In this document: piece after piece, positions 33,851-42,636 of the stretch
Layout of the letters: the number at the start of each line of letters is the position of its first letter
Position numbering within the stretch: position 1 is the first letter of the stretch
Assembly: GCF_037977055.1 (NCBI RefSeq)
Contig: NZ_CP150274.1
Location: 5,146,001-5,210,000, forward strand
Length of the DNA: 64,000 nucleotides
Direction of reading: 5' to 3'
From: Paenibacillus sp. FSL K6-1096
GTDB lineage: Bacteria > Bacillota > Bacilli > Paenibacillales > Paenibacillaceae
Program-made: the position numbers and the translations under genes
Notes under the pieces: generated by a model
What the model was told of the DNA's origin: nothing
What the model saw: only the letters and a program-made list of their open reading frames with translations
The model's database searches: none

Positions 33851-34039
33851 TTCGAGTGTTCCCCTTTCGTCTACACGCTTTAACAGCAATGCTCCCATTA
33901 TAATTCATTAATATGGATGCTGCACCTCCCGTTATCACTGCAGCCTCAGTCGTTTGAGGAAGAGAAGCACAGGGTAATAGTTGCCACAATCAGGATCTTC
34001 ATTAATAATTTTAACGAATACCTGAAGGAGGTTAGGAAC

Positions 34040-35245
34040 ATGGCTATAACCAAAATTAGGCTGCATTCCCGTACCTGTCTGCTGCGTGTAACACTGGTCC
34101 TGCTGCTGACGCTGCTGTCCGCCTGCACTTCTGCTGCGAAGGAGGATAAGCTGCAGGAGAACGGGGCAGAGGGCAGTCCGCCGGTTAACGCTCAGCCTGA
34201 CGAAGCTCCGGGTGTATCGCCGGGTTTTCCCTATACTGCTGAGACTTTAGCCAGCGGACTGGAGGTTCCCTGGGAGATGGCGTTTGCACCGGACGGCCGG
34301 ATTTTTATTACCGAGCGTTCCGGCAGCCTGCGTGTCATAGAGAACGGGAAGCTGCGCGATGCTCCGCTGCTGAAGCTCTCTGATCCTTTTGTCAGCAAGG
34401 GAGAAGGCGGGCTCTTGGGCCTCGCGCTGGATGCTGATTTTGGGCAGAACGGACGGGCTTATGTCTATCACACTTACCGCACCGAAGAGGGCGAAACGGC
34501 GAACCGGGTGCTGCAGATTCAGATTGGAAGCGCGTCAGCAGAGATCAGCCGGGTACTGCTGGATCATATACCAGGGGACACCAATCATAACGGCGGACGA
34601 ATCAAGCTCGGGCCGGACGGGAATTTGTACATCACGACAGGTGACCGCTATGAGCCGGAGCTGGCGCAGGACAAGAATAATCTGGGCGGCAAAATCCTGC
34701 GGATTACGGCCAGCGGCTCCATCCCCGGGGACAACCCGTGGCCCGGATCGCCGGTCTACAGTATGGGTCACCGCAATGCCCAGGGGCTGGCCTGGCAGCC
34801 GGAAAGCGGGGCGCTCTACAGCTCCGAGCATGGCCAGTCCAGTCACGATGAGCTCAACCGCATTGAGGCCGGAGCCAATTATGGCTGGCCGCTGATCGAA
34901 GGCGATGAGACCGGTGACGGCCAGCCGGAGCTGGCAGCTCCGCTGGTTCACAGCGGGAAGGAGACCTGGGCTCCATCAGGCATGACCTTCGTTACGCAGG
35001 GGCCCTGGGCTGGTGAGCTGCTGGTTGCAAATCTGGCCGGGCAGCAGCTCCTGAGGGTATCGCTGCCGCCAGCGGGCGGAGCACCTTCAATGACCAGCCT
35101 GTTCAAGGAAAAGTACGGGCGAATCCGTAATGTGGCGGAAGGGCCGGATGGTACCCTGTACCTTATGACCAACAACCGCGACGGCAGAGGCAATCCGCAG
35201 GCGCAGGATGACCGGCTGATTGCGCTGCGTCCGGACTGGAAGTGA
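34040..35245 (+). CDS. PQQ-type aldose sugar dehydrogenase lipoprotein
   Basis: The product has 401 residues with a lipoprotein signal ending in LLSAC (Cys at about 30), so it should be membrane-anchored outside the cytoplasm. The mature part is a six-bladed glucose/sorbosone dehydrogenase propeller: LEVPWEMAFAPDGRIFITERSG, GLLGLALDADF, the HNGGRIKLGPDGNLYITTGD heart, SMGHRNAQGLAWQP and NYGWP. It resembles soluble aldose dehydrogenase YliI/Asd. PQQ dependence and substrate are inferred from family. ATG 34040 follows AAGGAGG. Confidence 0.88.
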   Translation: MAITKIRLHSRTCLLRVTLVLLLTLLSACTSAAKEDKLQENGAEGSPPVNAQPDEAPGVSPGFPYTAETLASGLEVPWEMAFAPDGRIFITERSGSLRVIENGKLRDAPLLKLSDPFVSKGEGGLLGLALDADFGQNGRAYVYHTYRTEEGETANRVLQIQIGSASAEISRVLLDHIPGDTNHNGGRIKLGPDGNLYITTGDRYEPELAQDKNNLGGKILRITASGSIPGDNPWPGSPVYSMGHRNAQGLAWQPESGALYSSEHGQSSHDELNRIEAGANYGWPLIEGDETGDGQPELAAPLVHSGKETWAPSGMTFVTQGPWAGELLVANLAGQQLLRVSLPPAGGAPSMTSLFKEKYGRIRNVAEGPDGTLYLMTNNRDGRGNPQAQDDRLIALRPDWK

Positions 35246-35374
35246 AGAATGGCGGATCTTGGACTATTTTAACCCTCCAAAATGATGTAACATAACCTTA
35301 ACTAGCATATACTTACTCGGATAAGGCCGGGCCGCTGCAATTGCCGCCAGGCCCTATATGCAGGAGAGGGGAAG

Positions 35375-36223
35375 ATGTCCATGCAAGGAAAAACAGTGCT
35401 GGTCACCGGAGCGAACTCCGGTATGGGGCTGGCTACTACCGTAGAGATGGCCCGCCGGGGCGCCACGGTCATCATGGCCTGCCGCAGCCGCAAGCGGGGG
35501 GAGGAGGCTCTGGCGGAAGCGGTGCGGCAGAGCGGATCAGACAACATCCGGCTGATGCTGTGCGATCTCGCTTCGTTCGCCAGTATCCGCGAGTTTGCCG
35601 CGGAATTCACCGCCGCATACCCTGTGCTTGATGTGCTGATCAACAACGCCGGAGTAATGGTCTTTCGGCGGGAGCTGACGGCGGATGGTTACGAGCTGGA
35701 TCTGGGTGTCAATCATCTGGGCCATTTCCTGCTTACTCTGCTGCTGCTGGACCGGCTCAAGGCAGCTGCACAGGGGCGGATTGTAGTTGTCGCTTCGGGA
35801 GCGTACAAGATCGGCAAGCTCTATCTGGACGATCATACCTTATCCCGCGGCTTCACTGCCGCGAAGGCGTATGGCCGTTCCAAGCTGGCGAATATTTTGT
35901 TCACCCGCGAGCTGGCGGAACGCTTGAAGGGGACGGGCGTCACGGTGAATTGTCTGCATCCGGGAGCGGTGGGGACGAGCATCGGCGTCAGCCGGGAGAC
36001 AGGCTTCGGGCACAGGCTGATGAAGCTGGTGGGTGTCTTGTTCCAGACATCGGAGCAGGGTGCAGATACGGCCATTTATCTGGCAACTGCACCTGAGCTG
36101 AGGGAAGTAAGCGGCCAATATTATTACCGCCGCAAGATTAAGGAGCTGAGCCCGAGGGCGAAGGACCCGGAAGCGGCTGCACGGCTATGGCAGTGGAGTC
36201 TGGAGCAGACCGGGCTTGCCTGA
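35375..36223 (+). CDS. Short-chain dehydrogenase/reductase (retinol-dehydrogenase-like)
   Basis: This 282-residue SDR has TGANSGMGLAT (cofactor loop), NNAGVM, an active-site Ser in VVASGAY and the YGRSK catalytic motif. It resembles bacterial proteins annotated as retinol dehydrogenases; the true substrate is unknown. A second ATG at 35381 (MQGKTVLVTGA) is also well placed behind the AGGAGAGGGG site. Confidence 0.88.
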   Translation: MSMQGKTVLVTGANSGMGLATTVEMARRGATVIMACRSRKRGEEALAEAVRQSGSDNIRLMLCDLASFASIREFAAEFTAAYPVLDVLINNAGVMVFRRELTADGYELDLGVNHLGHFLLTLLLLDRLKAAAQGRIVVVASGAYKIGKLYLDDHTLSRGFTAAKAYGRSKLANILFTRELAERLKGTGVTVNCLHPGAVGTSIGVSRETGFGHRLMKLVGVLFQTSEQGADTAIYLATAPELREVSGQYYYRRKIKELSPRAKDPEAAARLWQWSLEQTGLA

Positions 36224-36289
36224 ACGGGTACGGTATGAAGTATAATCATTGCAATGAACGCCTAGACCACTTACGGGAGGAACAACAGA

Positions 36290-36793
36290 ATGGATTGGCA
36301 GGGTTATAGCATAGAGGATGCTACAATAGAGGATTTGGGGGCGATTGTGGACATCTACAATTCCACCGTGGCCGGGCGGATGGTGACTGCGGATCTTGAG
36401 CCGGTAAGTGTGGAGGACCGGGTGAGATGGTTCCATGAGCATAACAGCCATCACCGGCCGCTCTGGGTGCTGCGGCATGGCGGAGAGATTGTCGCCTGGT
36501 TCAGCTTCCAGTCCTTCTACGGCCGTCCTGCCTATAGCGGCACTGCGGAGATTAGTGTCTACGTTAACGAGAAGTTCCGCGGCAGCGGCGCCGGAAGTAT
36601 TCTGCTGGCCAAAGCGGTGGAGGAGTGCCCGCGCCTTGGCCTGCAGAACCTTGTCGGCTTCGTGTTCGGCCATAATGAGCCAAGCCTGGGTCTGCTGCGG
36701 AAGTTCGGATTCCAGGAGTGGGGCCTGCTGCCCGGCGTCGCCGTATTGGACGGTATTCCGCGCGATCTGGTGATCATCGGGCGCAAGCTGTGA
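36290..36793 (+). CDS. GNAT N-acetyltransferase (phosphinothricin-acetyltransferase-like)
   Basis: The 167-residue protein shows the Pat/YwnH pattern: IVDIYNSTVAGRMVTADLEP, the GTAEISVYVNEKFRGSGAGSILL acetyl-CoA loop, and GFVFGHNEPSLGLLRKFGF. It probably N-acetylates a small amine or amino-acid analogue. ATG 36290 is 9 nt after GGGAGG. It converges with the HxlR gene. Confidence 0.87.
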   Translation: MDWQGYSIEDATIEDLGAIVDIYNSTVAGRMVTADLEPVSVEDRVRWFHEHNSHHRPLWVLRHGGEIVAWFSFQSFYGRPAYSGTAEISVYVNEKFRGSGAGSILLAKAVEECPRLGLQNLVGFVFGHNEPSLGLLRKFGFQEWGLLPGVAVLDGIPRDLVIIGRKL

Positions 36794-36815
36794 ATGTATA
36801 TAAAGTATGGTCTTA

Positions 36816-37160
36816 TTAGGTTGAAGCAGAGGGTGCGGGGCGGCATTCCTCTTCCGTGATCCAGGCTTCCGACCACACCTGCAGATCATGGATGACGGAT
36901 TCCAGTGCCCGGCCCTTGCCGGTCAGCGAATATTGAATCCGCACAGGCGTCTCCGGGAAAACCTCGCGCAGCACGATGCCCTCCTGCTCCAGCTCCTTCA
37001 GCCGTTCAGACAGCAGGCGGCCGCTGACCGGCAGCGCGGCTTCAATCTCGCCGAAACGCTGGGGACCCTGGAGCAGCTGATAGATGATTAAGCCCGTCCA
37101 GCGTCTGCCGATAAGATCCATGCTTTTTTGTAACCTTGGACATAGCTCTGTGGATTTCAT
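36816..37160 (-). CDS. HxlR-family transcriptional regulator
   Basis: This small winged-helix protein (114 residues) has an N-terminal Cys followed by RWTGLIIYQLLQGPQRFGEIE, SGRLLSERLKELEQEGIV and the wing RIQYSLTGKGRAL. The cysteine near residue 7 is where HxlR/YodB proteins sense electrophiles or thiol stress, but redox sensing here is inferred. ATG 37160 follows AGAGGTG. Targets are not evident; the neighbours are GNAT and yqkE. Confidence 0.9.
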   Translation of the reverse strand: MKSTELCPRLQKSMDLIGRRWTGLIIYQLLQGPQRFGEIEAALPVSGRLLSERLKELEQEGIVLREVFPETPVRIQYSLTGKGRALESVIHDLQVWSEAWITEEECRPAPSAST

Positions 37161-37250
37161 TAGGCTCACCTCTTACTGTACATTATAAACGAATTACCCT
37201 GTAACTAAAACAAATTTGAAGTATTTCAACCGCATGAAAGGATGATCCCC

Positions 37251-37511
37251 ATGGCTAAAAAGAAGAAGAATCCCCCGGCTCCGCGCCCTGCGGCAACGGA
37301 TGCTCCTACAACCCTTAAGGATATGCTGAGCGGCGAGGTGCTGGAGAAGCTGAAGGCGCAGTCCGATGCGCTTAAGGCCGAAGAACGGGACAAGAAGGAG
37401 GCTGCCCTGAAGGCGGCGGAGGACAAGCGGAAGGCCGAGCAGAAGCGGCTGGAGAACGATTTCGGGCACCTGCTGGAGAACAGCAGCCAGGACTGGTCCA
37501 AATTTAAATAA
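37251..37511 (+). CDS. yqkE: YqkE-family small charged protein
   Basis: This 86-residue, Lys/Glu/Ala-rich protein, with a long predicted charged helix and the C-terminal FGHLLENSSQDWSKFK, matches the YqkE family of Bacillales. Function is unknown. ATG 37251 is 8 nt after AAAGGATG; ATG 37242 is inside that site. Confidence 0.8.
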   Translation: MAKKKKNPPAPRPAATDAPTTLKDMLSGEVLEKLKAQSDALKAEERDKKEAALKAAEDKRKAEQKRLENDFGHLLENSSQDWSKFK

Positions 37512-37534
37512 AATAAACTTTACCAGAAATAGGG

Positions 37535-37564
37535 TTGACAACCGGCAGCGATGCCATTTAATAT
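37535..37564 (+). promoter_or_regulatory. Sigma-A-type promoter of the rtcB leader
   Basis: TTGACA at 37535-37540 and TAATAT at 37559-37564 are separated by 18 bp. They lie about 310 bp upstream of rtcB, so the transcript would have a long 5' leader. Confidence 0.7.
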
Positions 37565-37600
37565 TGGGTTTATCATTTAGCGAAGGGAGGCCGATGGGTC

Positions 37601-37693
37601 ATGATTGGAATGAATGCCAGAAGAACACACCGCAGTCACATGACAACCGCATATCAACGATCTGATCTCATCGCCTTCGTCCGGAAGACATAA
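37601..37693 (+). CDS. Possible 30-codon leader peptide upstream of rtcB
   Basis: ATG 37601 is 10 nt after GAAGGGAGG and opens a short frame ending at TAA 37691-37693, rich in Arg, His and Thr. A second short frame from ATG 37594 shares the same ribosome site. It lies between the promoter at 37535 and the terminator at 37784. Similarity to any known peptide was not recognised, so it may be a regulatory uORF or nothing. Confidence 0.3.
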   Translation: MIGMNARRTHRSHMTTAYQRSDLIAFVRKT

Positions 37694-37783
37694 TCTGCGG
37701 TTTTGCCGCTATGGTCACAATTGGATACAGGTGTGCTTTGAACATGCGCATGCTTCATCGGGAAGCTGTGCACAGCACTCCGG

Positions 37784-37818
37784 GAGCCGTGGATCGGAAT
37801 GGATCTGCGGCTCTTTTT
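37784..37818 (+). terminator. Intrinsic terminator inside the rtcB leader (possible attenuator)
   Basis: GAGCCGTGGATC (37784-37795) pairs along its full 12 bases with GATCTGCGGCTC (37802-37813), with two G-U pairs, and is followed by TTTTT. It ends 54 nt before the rtcB start and after the likely promoter, which fits transcription attenuation. Confidence 0.78.
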
Positions 37819-37871
37819 GTTGTACCTGGAAAAATCGATATTCAACACTTACAAACGAAAACTGAGAGGAA

Positions 37872-39332
37872 ATGAACCCATATATGAATAGCATGAAGCA
37901 ACAAGCGGGAGAGATGTCCCGTTATAAACATGAGGTAGCCCTTCCGGGCGGCGACCTCAAGGTATACGCCAGTGAGCAATTGTTCGGCTCGCTGGATTAT
38001 AAGGTCCTGGAAATGGCTAACAACAATCTGCAGATTCCCGGCATCGAATATATGAGCTACACGCCGGATGTGCATGTAGGCGTCGGAACCTGCATCGGTA
38101 CAACGGCAGTCTGGGACGCAGATTCAGGTTATGTGTCGCCGTCCATTGTCGGCAGCGACATCGGCTGCGGGATGCGGGTGCATCTGACCAATCTGCATGT
38201 GGACGATCTGCGCGAGGTGAAGCTGCGCCGCAAGCTGGTCCGCGCCATCGAGCGGTATCTCCCGATGGAGGCCCAGGAGCGCGGCTATTACAGCGACATC
38301 CGGCTGGAGAATGTGGTGCGCAAGGGACTGCACGGCCTGCCGAACAAATATGTTCCTGACAGCTACACTCCGAAGAAGTCCAGTGCGCTGTCCCATGTGG
38401 AGATTGCCAGACTCGGCTTCGACGAAGAGATTCTGAATGAGCTGCCGGACATGGCCTGGCACCGGGGGCACCGCCAGCTTGGAACCCTTGGCGGCGGCAA
38501 CCACTTCGTGGAGATCCAGGCGATTGAGATTGCGGAGGACCAGCGGAAGGTGGCGGAAGCCTGGGGGCTTCAGGACGGGCAGATTGCTGTGATGATCCAC
38601 TCCGGCTCCCGGGCCTGGGGAGGACTGGTCAACCAGTTCTGCACCCCGGCCTTTGCCAAGGTCATGGGCCAGCTTGGGCTGGGCAGCGCCGACCCGCGCC
38701 TGATCTATGCGCCGCTGGCGCATCCGCAGGCACAGCGTTACGTTAATCTGATGTACTCGGCGCTGAATTATGCGGTGGTGAACCGCCATCTGATCGCTTA
38801 TGGTGTCCGTGAAGGCTTCCGTGACGTCTTCGGCCCGAAATGCGAGCTGCGCACCCTCTACGATCTGATGCACAATTATGCCTGGGAAGAGAACACCTCC
38901 GCAGGCACCAAGTTCGTGCACCGCAAGGGGGCGACCCGCGCGCTGCCCGCTGACCATGCGGACAATCCGCGTGTGTACGCGGCAACCGGACATCCGGCGC
39001 TGATTCCCGGCTCGATGGGCACCGCCTCCTATATCATGGTCGGCCAGCCCGGCGGGGAAGAGAATTATTATTCCATTTGCCATGGTGCCGGCCGTATCCG
39101 CTCCCGTTCAGCCACGAAGAAGCTGGTGACTGTCCAGGAATTCTCGCGGTCGATGAAGGTGGGGACGAGTGAAGAGATTGTGGTGAACCAGCGTTCCCTG
39201 GAATCTATCATTGACGAATCTCCCCAAGCCTATAAGAATGTAGATGAGATCATAGAAAGCGTTACGGGCGCCGGCCTGGCTGCCGTGGTGGCCAAGTGCA
39301 AGCCGCTCGCAGCGATAAAGGGGACGAAATAA
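37872..39332 (+). CDS. rtcB: RNA-splicing ligase RtcB
   Basis: RtcB joins 2',3'-cyclic phosphate (via 3' phosphate) and 5'-OH RNA ends using GTP and Mn2+. The 486-residue protein has the metal and guanylylation motifs: GSDIGCGMRVHL (Cys ligand), GTLGGGNHFVEI, MIHSGSRAWG and CHGAGRIRSR with the GMP-accepting His. ATG 37872 lies very close to its GAGAGGA site; ATG 37884 is possible. It has a long leader with a terminator and is followed by an AAA+ gene after 2 bp. Confidence 0.94.
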   Translation: MNPYMNSMKQQAGEMSRYKHEVALPGGDLKVYASEQLFGSLDYKVLEMANNNLQIPGIEYMSYTPDVHVGVGTCIGTTAVWDADSGYVSPSIVGSDIGCGMRVHLTNLHVDDLREVKLRRKLVRAIERYLPMEAQERGYYSDIRLENVVRKGLHGLPNKYVPDSYTPKKSSALSHVEIARLGFDEEILNELPDMAWHRGHRQLGTLGGGNHFVEIQAIEIAEDQRKVAEAWGLQDGQIAVMIHSGSRAWGGLVNQFCTPAFAKVMGQLGLGSADPRLIYAPLAHPQAQRYVNLMYSALNYAVVNRHLIAYGVREGFRDVFGPKCELRTLYDLMHNYAWEENTSAGTKFVHRKGATRALPADHADNPRVYAATGHPALIPGSMGTASYIMVGQPGGEENYYSICHGAGRIRSRSATKKLVTVQEFSRSMKVGTSEEIVVNQRSLESIIDESPQAYKNVDEIIESVTGAGLAAVVAKCKPLAAIKGTK

Positions 39333-39334
39333 GG

Positions 39335-40621
39335 ATGGAGCAGGAGAACAAGAAACCGGCTGTGATCTATGCATATGATGAAGACAGAACCGGAATTATC
39401 AAAGGCTATGATGTATACGCCCGTCTGGTCGACGGCATTCTGGAGGCCCTCTACGCCCGTTACGGTGTCCGTTATGAGCTGTACGCCAGCGATGACCCGA
39501 ACAGTGAATACTGGAAGCTGCTGGAGAATGATGTGCAGAGCGGGAATGCCGGGGTGGAGCATGTGGCGCGGATTTTTGACCGGCTGGAGGACCGGACCTT
39601 CGTGTTCGACGATGAGAAGGAGCAGCCGGAGTACCACATTCATCTGTCGGTCCGCAACAATGTGCTGGCCTATCCGGCCATGGGCGTTGCCCTGGCGCGG
39701 GTTCCGGTGTTCCAGGAGAACGGGATTAACTTCCAGGATTATGTGTTTGCCGCATCGGATGAGCAGCTGCAGTGCTTCCTCGGCAATGTGCGCAAGCGTC
39801 AGCGGGAGCAGAATATCAACAAGGTGACGGTGTTCACTGACCGGCGCAACGGCATTTTCCGTGAGGATGAGCCCATTACGCGCGCGGTCAAGCGGGATGA
39901 GGTCGTGATGGATGCTGCGATCAAAAAAGAAATTTACCGCTCGCTCGACCAGTTTTTTGACAGCGACCGCAGCTTCTACGCCACCTATGACATCCCGTAC
40001 AAGCGGGGGATTCTGCTCTACGGGCATCCGGGCAACGGCAAGACCACACTGGTCAAATCCATTGCCGGGAGCGTGCCGGGACCTGTGCTCTATTGGCAGA
40101 TTACCGAATATACCAGCAGCGAATCGGTGAATGAGGTGTTCGAGGCGGCGGCGCGGCTGGCGCCGATGGTGCTGGTGATCGAGGATATTGATTCCATGCC
40201 GCAGGAGGTCCGCTCCTTCTTCCTCAACACACTGGACGGGGCCACCTCCAAGGAGGGCATCTTCCTGATCGGCACCACCAATTACCCGGACAAAATCGAC
40301 CCGGGCCTCATGAACCGCGCCGGGCGCTTCGACCGGGCCTATGAGATCAAGATGCCGAGCGAAGCGCTGCGGCTCGAATACCTGCAGCTCCGCGGCTTCT
40401 CCACCTTCGCGGGGGATGAAGGCACGGCCACGGCGGCGCGTCTGACGGGAGACTTCTCACTGACGCAGCTAGGTGAGCTGTATGTCAGCGCTGCCCTGGA
40501 GTGGCATGAGAGCGGCACCGCCGATGTGGAGCTTCTGGTGCGCGGGATGCGCGGCGAGCTGGACAAGGGCCGCAAACGGGAATGGATGAAGGATGCTTCG
40601 GCCAGCATCGGCTTTTATTGA
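39335..40621 (+). CDS. AAA+ ATPase coupled to RtcB
   Basis: The 428-residue protein has an N-terminal region of about 200 residues without a recognised domain, then a single AAA+ module. Walker A GHPGNGKTT is at 230-238, Walker B MVLVIEDID at about 278, sensor 1 GTTNY, and the arginine-finger region NRAGRFDR follows. The module resembles BCS1/spastin-type AAA+ proteins rather than the sigma-54 activator RtcR. ATG 39335 is 2 bp after the rtcB stop, so the two products probably act in the same process (RNA repair or tRNA/rRNA surveillance, inferred). A terminator follows. Confidence 0.82.
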   Translation: MEQENKKPAVIYAYDEDRTGIIKGYDVYARLVDGILEALYARYGVRYELYASDDPNSEYWKLLENDVQSGNAGVEHVARIFDRLEDRTFVFDDEKEQPEYHIHLSVRNNVLAYPAMGVALARVPVFQENGINFQDYVFAASDEQLQCFLGNVRKRQREQNINKVTVFTDRRNGIFREDEPITRAVKRDEVVMDAAIKKEIYRSLDQFFDSDRSFYATYDIPYKRGILLYGHPGNGKTTLVKSIAGSVPGPVLYWQITEYTSSESVNEVFEAAARLAPMVLVIEDIDSMPQEVRSFFLNTLDGATSKEGIFLIGTTNYPDKIDPGLMNRAGRFDRAYEIKMPSEALRLEYLQLRGFSTFAGDEGTATAARLTGDFSLTQLGELYVSAALEWHESGTADVELLVRGMRGELDKGRKREWMKDASASIGFY

Positions 40622-40657
40622 ACCGCCGGGGAACGGGGCGGAATAGCAGTTACTTGA

Positions 40658-40679
40658 GGGAGCCGCGAGGCTCCCTTTT
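40658..40679 (+). terminator. Intrinsic terminator of the rtcB-AAA+ unit
   Basis: GGGAGCC-GCGA-GGCTCCC is a perfect 7-bp stem with a four-base loop, followed by TTTT. Confidence 0.9.
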
Positions 40680-40720
40680 GTTGCTGAATGCGGCTGAAGG
40701 CTTGCACGCAGGCATATGGC

Positions 40721-40752
40721 CCGAATGTATGCGGAAAACAACATACATTCGG
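40721..40752. repeat. Single perfect hairpin element related to array 4
   Basis: CCGAATGTATG and CATACATTCGG form a perfect 11-bp dyad around CGGAAAACAA. The arm and loop sequences match array-4 units (AATGTATGCGGAAAAC), but only one copy is present. Confidence 0.8.
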
Positions 40753-40834
40753 TGCTAAGATAATTACATATGGTTCACACGTTAGGACAAACTTGTTTAG
40801 GCTTCCAAAGTATAAAGGAAATTTCGTGCAGAAG

Positions 40835-40859
40835 TGTAACTTTTCGCGTGCTCATCCGT
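40835..40859 (+). promoter_or_regulatory. Possible ECF-sigma autoregulatory promoter
   Basis: TGTAAC (about 40835-40840) and CCGT (40856-40859), 15 bp apart, resemble an ECF -35 AAC / -10 CGT pair. They lie 23 nt before the sigma gene. Autoregulation is common for such genes, but this match is short. Confidence 0.3.
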
Positions 40860-40881
40860 GGATGGAGTAAGGGGGAAGGAG

Positions 40882-41385
40882 ATGGAGAAGAATTCGCTGG
40901 ATGAACTATATAAGTTATATGTGGCCGATATCTACCGTTATCTGCGCTCCCTCTGCCAGAACCATCACGCGGCTGAAGATTTGATGCAGGAGACCTTTTA
41001 CCGCGCTTATCTGTATCTGGAGGATTGCCGGGAGGAGCGGATCAAGCCGTGGCTGTTCCGGGTGGCCTACAATGCCTTCATTGATTACACGCGCAAGGAG
41101 AAGCGGAGTGTGGCGAAGGAAGGCGCTTATTTCAGCAGCCTGCCCCATCCGGAGACGACGGAGGGCACCCTGCTGAGGCAGGAACGCTGGGAGGAAGCCG
41201 CGCGGGCGCTCAGTCTGTTGCCGGAGCGGCAGCGTCATGCGCTGCTGCTGCATGACGTTCACGGGCTGAGCTATAAGGAAGCCGCTGACATTATGGAGGT
41301 GGGCTTGTCCCAATACAAGATACTCGTATTCCGCGCCAGGCAGAAGCTGCGTGAGGCGGATCGGAGGAGGAATGAGCATGAATGA
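40882..41385 (+). CDS. ECF-type RNA polymerase sigma factor
   Basis: This 167-residue protein has region 2 (LYKLYVADIYRYL, AAEDLMQETFYRAY, KPWLFRVAYNAFIDY) and region 4 (LPERQRHALLLHDVHGLSYKEAADIM, QYKILVFRARQKL). ATG 40882 follows GGGGGAAGGAG. The next gene overlaps its end and encodes the likely anti-sigma factor. Group membership within ECFs (SigV/SigX/SigY-like) was not resolved. Confidence 0.92.
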   Translation: MEKNSLDELYKLYVADIYRYLRSLCQNHHAAEDLMQETFYRAYLYLEDCREERIKPWLFRVAYNAFIDYTRKEKRSVAKEGAYFSSLPHPETTEGTLLRQERWEEAARALSLLPERQRHALLLHDVHGLSYKEAADIMEVGLSQYKILVFRARQKLREADRRRNEHE

Positions 41386-42577
41386 CGACATCAAAGAGAA
41401 GCTGCGCCGGTACAATGAGGGCACCCTGCCGGAGGAAGAGCGTGAGGAAGTGGAGCGCGAGCTTGCTAAGCTTGAGGCCTATCAGGAGGCGCTGGATGAG
41501 CTGATGGAGGGAGAGGATCAGGCAGACGGGCGCTGGACCCGGACGGACCGGACGGAGGACGCGGCTTCGGGATCACAGAAGAAAAACAGAAAAAAGAATG
41601 AGAAGCAGATCATCCGCCGGGGCAAATGGAGAGCACGGATCACTAACACCTGGACGGTATTGTCGGCGGTCCTGATCTTTACGGTCATCAGCGGCATTAT
41701 TACAACAGTCTTCTACAACACCGGCGACCGCATCGATACCTACCGTGATGTGGTGTCATCAGCGATTGCCGTTACCCGCCCTAACACCACGGTGCATCTG
41801 TCAGCGGATGTGCATAATTTTTTCCGGATGGAGTTATCCGGCAATGTGCTGAAGCAGGTGGGCAGCGAGAGAATACAGGTCGGAAATTATACCCAGAAAT
41901 TTCTTCTGGGGCTGGCCAATATAGGTAAGTATAACTGGATGGATGAGCGAAGCGGTTCCGGAAAATTATTCTATTATCCATCTGCGGAGGGCACTGATGG
42001 GGGAGGAGATGACAGCAATCAGTGGAAGAGGCTGACGAAGCTGCCTGAAGGCACAGTTGCCGAGGCTTATCTGTCGCTGGACCGTCTGTATACGACTGAT
42101 GAGCTGCTGAAGCAGCTGGAGCCGTTGAATCTTCAGCCGGTCTGGTTCGGGGCCGATACCGGGGCCGAAGTCCGTGAAGGTGTAATTTTGTATCCATTGG
42201 GCTTTCCCTATGATCCCATCTGGCACGCAGATGATATGAAGAGATCAGAGGTCACCAAGGAAAAAACAGGCTGGTTCAGCTCCGTATCCACCTACAGCAG
42301 CGTGTCGCCTTCCGTTGAGGCATACGGGAGCGGCGAACTGCGGGATGCCAATTTCATCAAGACGCTTAAGCTGCTGCAAGAGCATCCCAGGATAACCCGG
42401 TCAGCGGCGCATATCAATCAGCTCGATGATTCCGTGGCTTATCTGGAGCGGAACGGCGTGAAGCTCTACGGAGCCGTTGTCACCGGACCGGTCAAAGAGC
42501 TGCTGAAGCTGCGCGAAGCTTCGTGGGCCCGCCATTTGCAGGTAGGCGAAGTCCGGCTGTGGAACTGGCAGGAGTGA
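41378..42577 (+). CDS. Membrane-bound anti-sigma factor
   Basis: This 399-residue protein has a charged cytoplasmic N-terminal region (about 100 residues, EEEREEVERELAKLEAY), one membrane segment (TVLSAVLIFTVISGIITTVFY) and a large extracytoplasmic domain. It resembles sigma-regulatory proteins with N- and C-terminal 'sigma factor regulator' domains. It overlaps the sigma gene by 8 bp, so coupling is likely, and would hold the ECF sigma until an envelope signal arrives. ATG 41378 is 7 nt after GGAGGAGG. Confidence 0.82.
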   Translation: MNDDIKEKLRRYNEGTLPEEEREEVERELAKLEAYQEALDELMEGEDQADGRWTRTDRTEDAASGSQKKNRKKNEKQIIRRGKWRARITNTWTVLSAVLIFTVISGIITTVFYNTGDRIDTYRDVVSSAIAVTRPNTTVHLSADVHNFFRMELSGNVLKQVGSERIQVGNYTQKFLLGLANIGKYNWMDERSGSGKLFYYPSAEGTDGGGDDSNQWKRLTKLPEGTVAEAYLSLDRLYTTDELLKQLEPLNLQPVWFGADTGAEVREGVILYPLGFPYDPIWHADDMKRSEVTKEKTGWFSSVSTYSSVSPSVEAYGSGELRDANFIKTLKLLQEHPRITRSAAHINQLDDSVAYLERNGVKLYGAVVTGPVKELLKLREASWARHLQVGEVRLWNWQE

Positions 42578-42594
42578 GGACTGTACTATAAAGG

Positions 42595-42636
42595 ATGGCC
42601 GGGAGCTGCTGTTTACAGCGCTCCCGGCCATTTTTT
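42595..42636 (+). terminator. Intrinsic terminator of the ECF sigma operon
   Basis: ATGGCCGGGAGC (42595-42606) pairs perfectly with GCTCCCGGCCAT (42620-42631), followed by six T. Confidence 0.93.
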
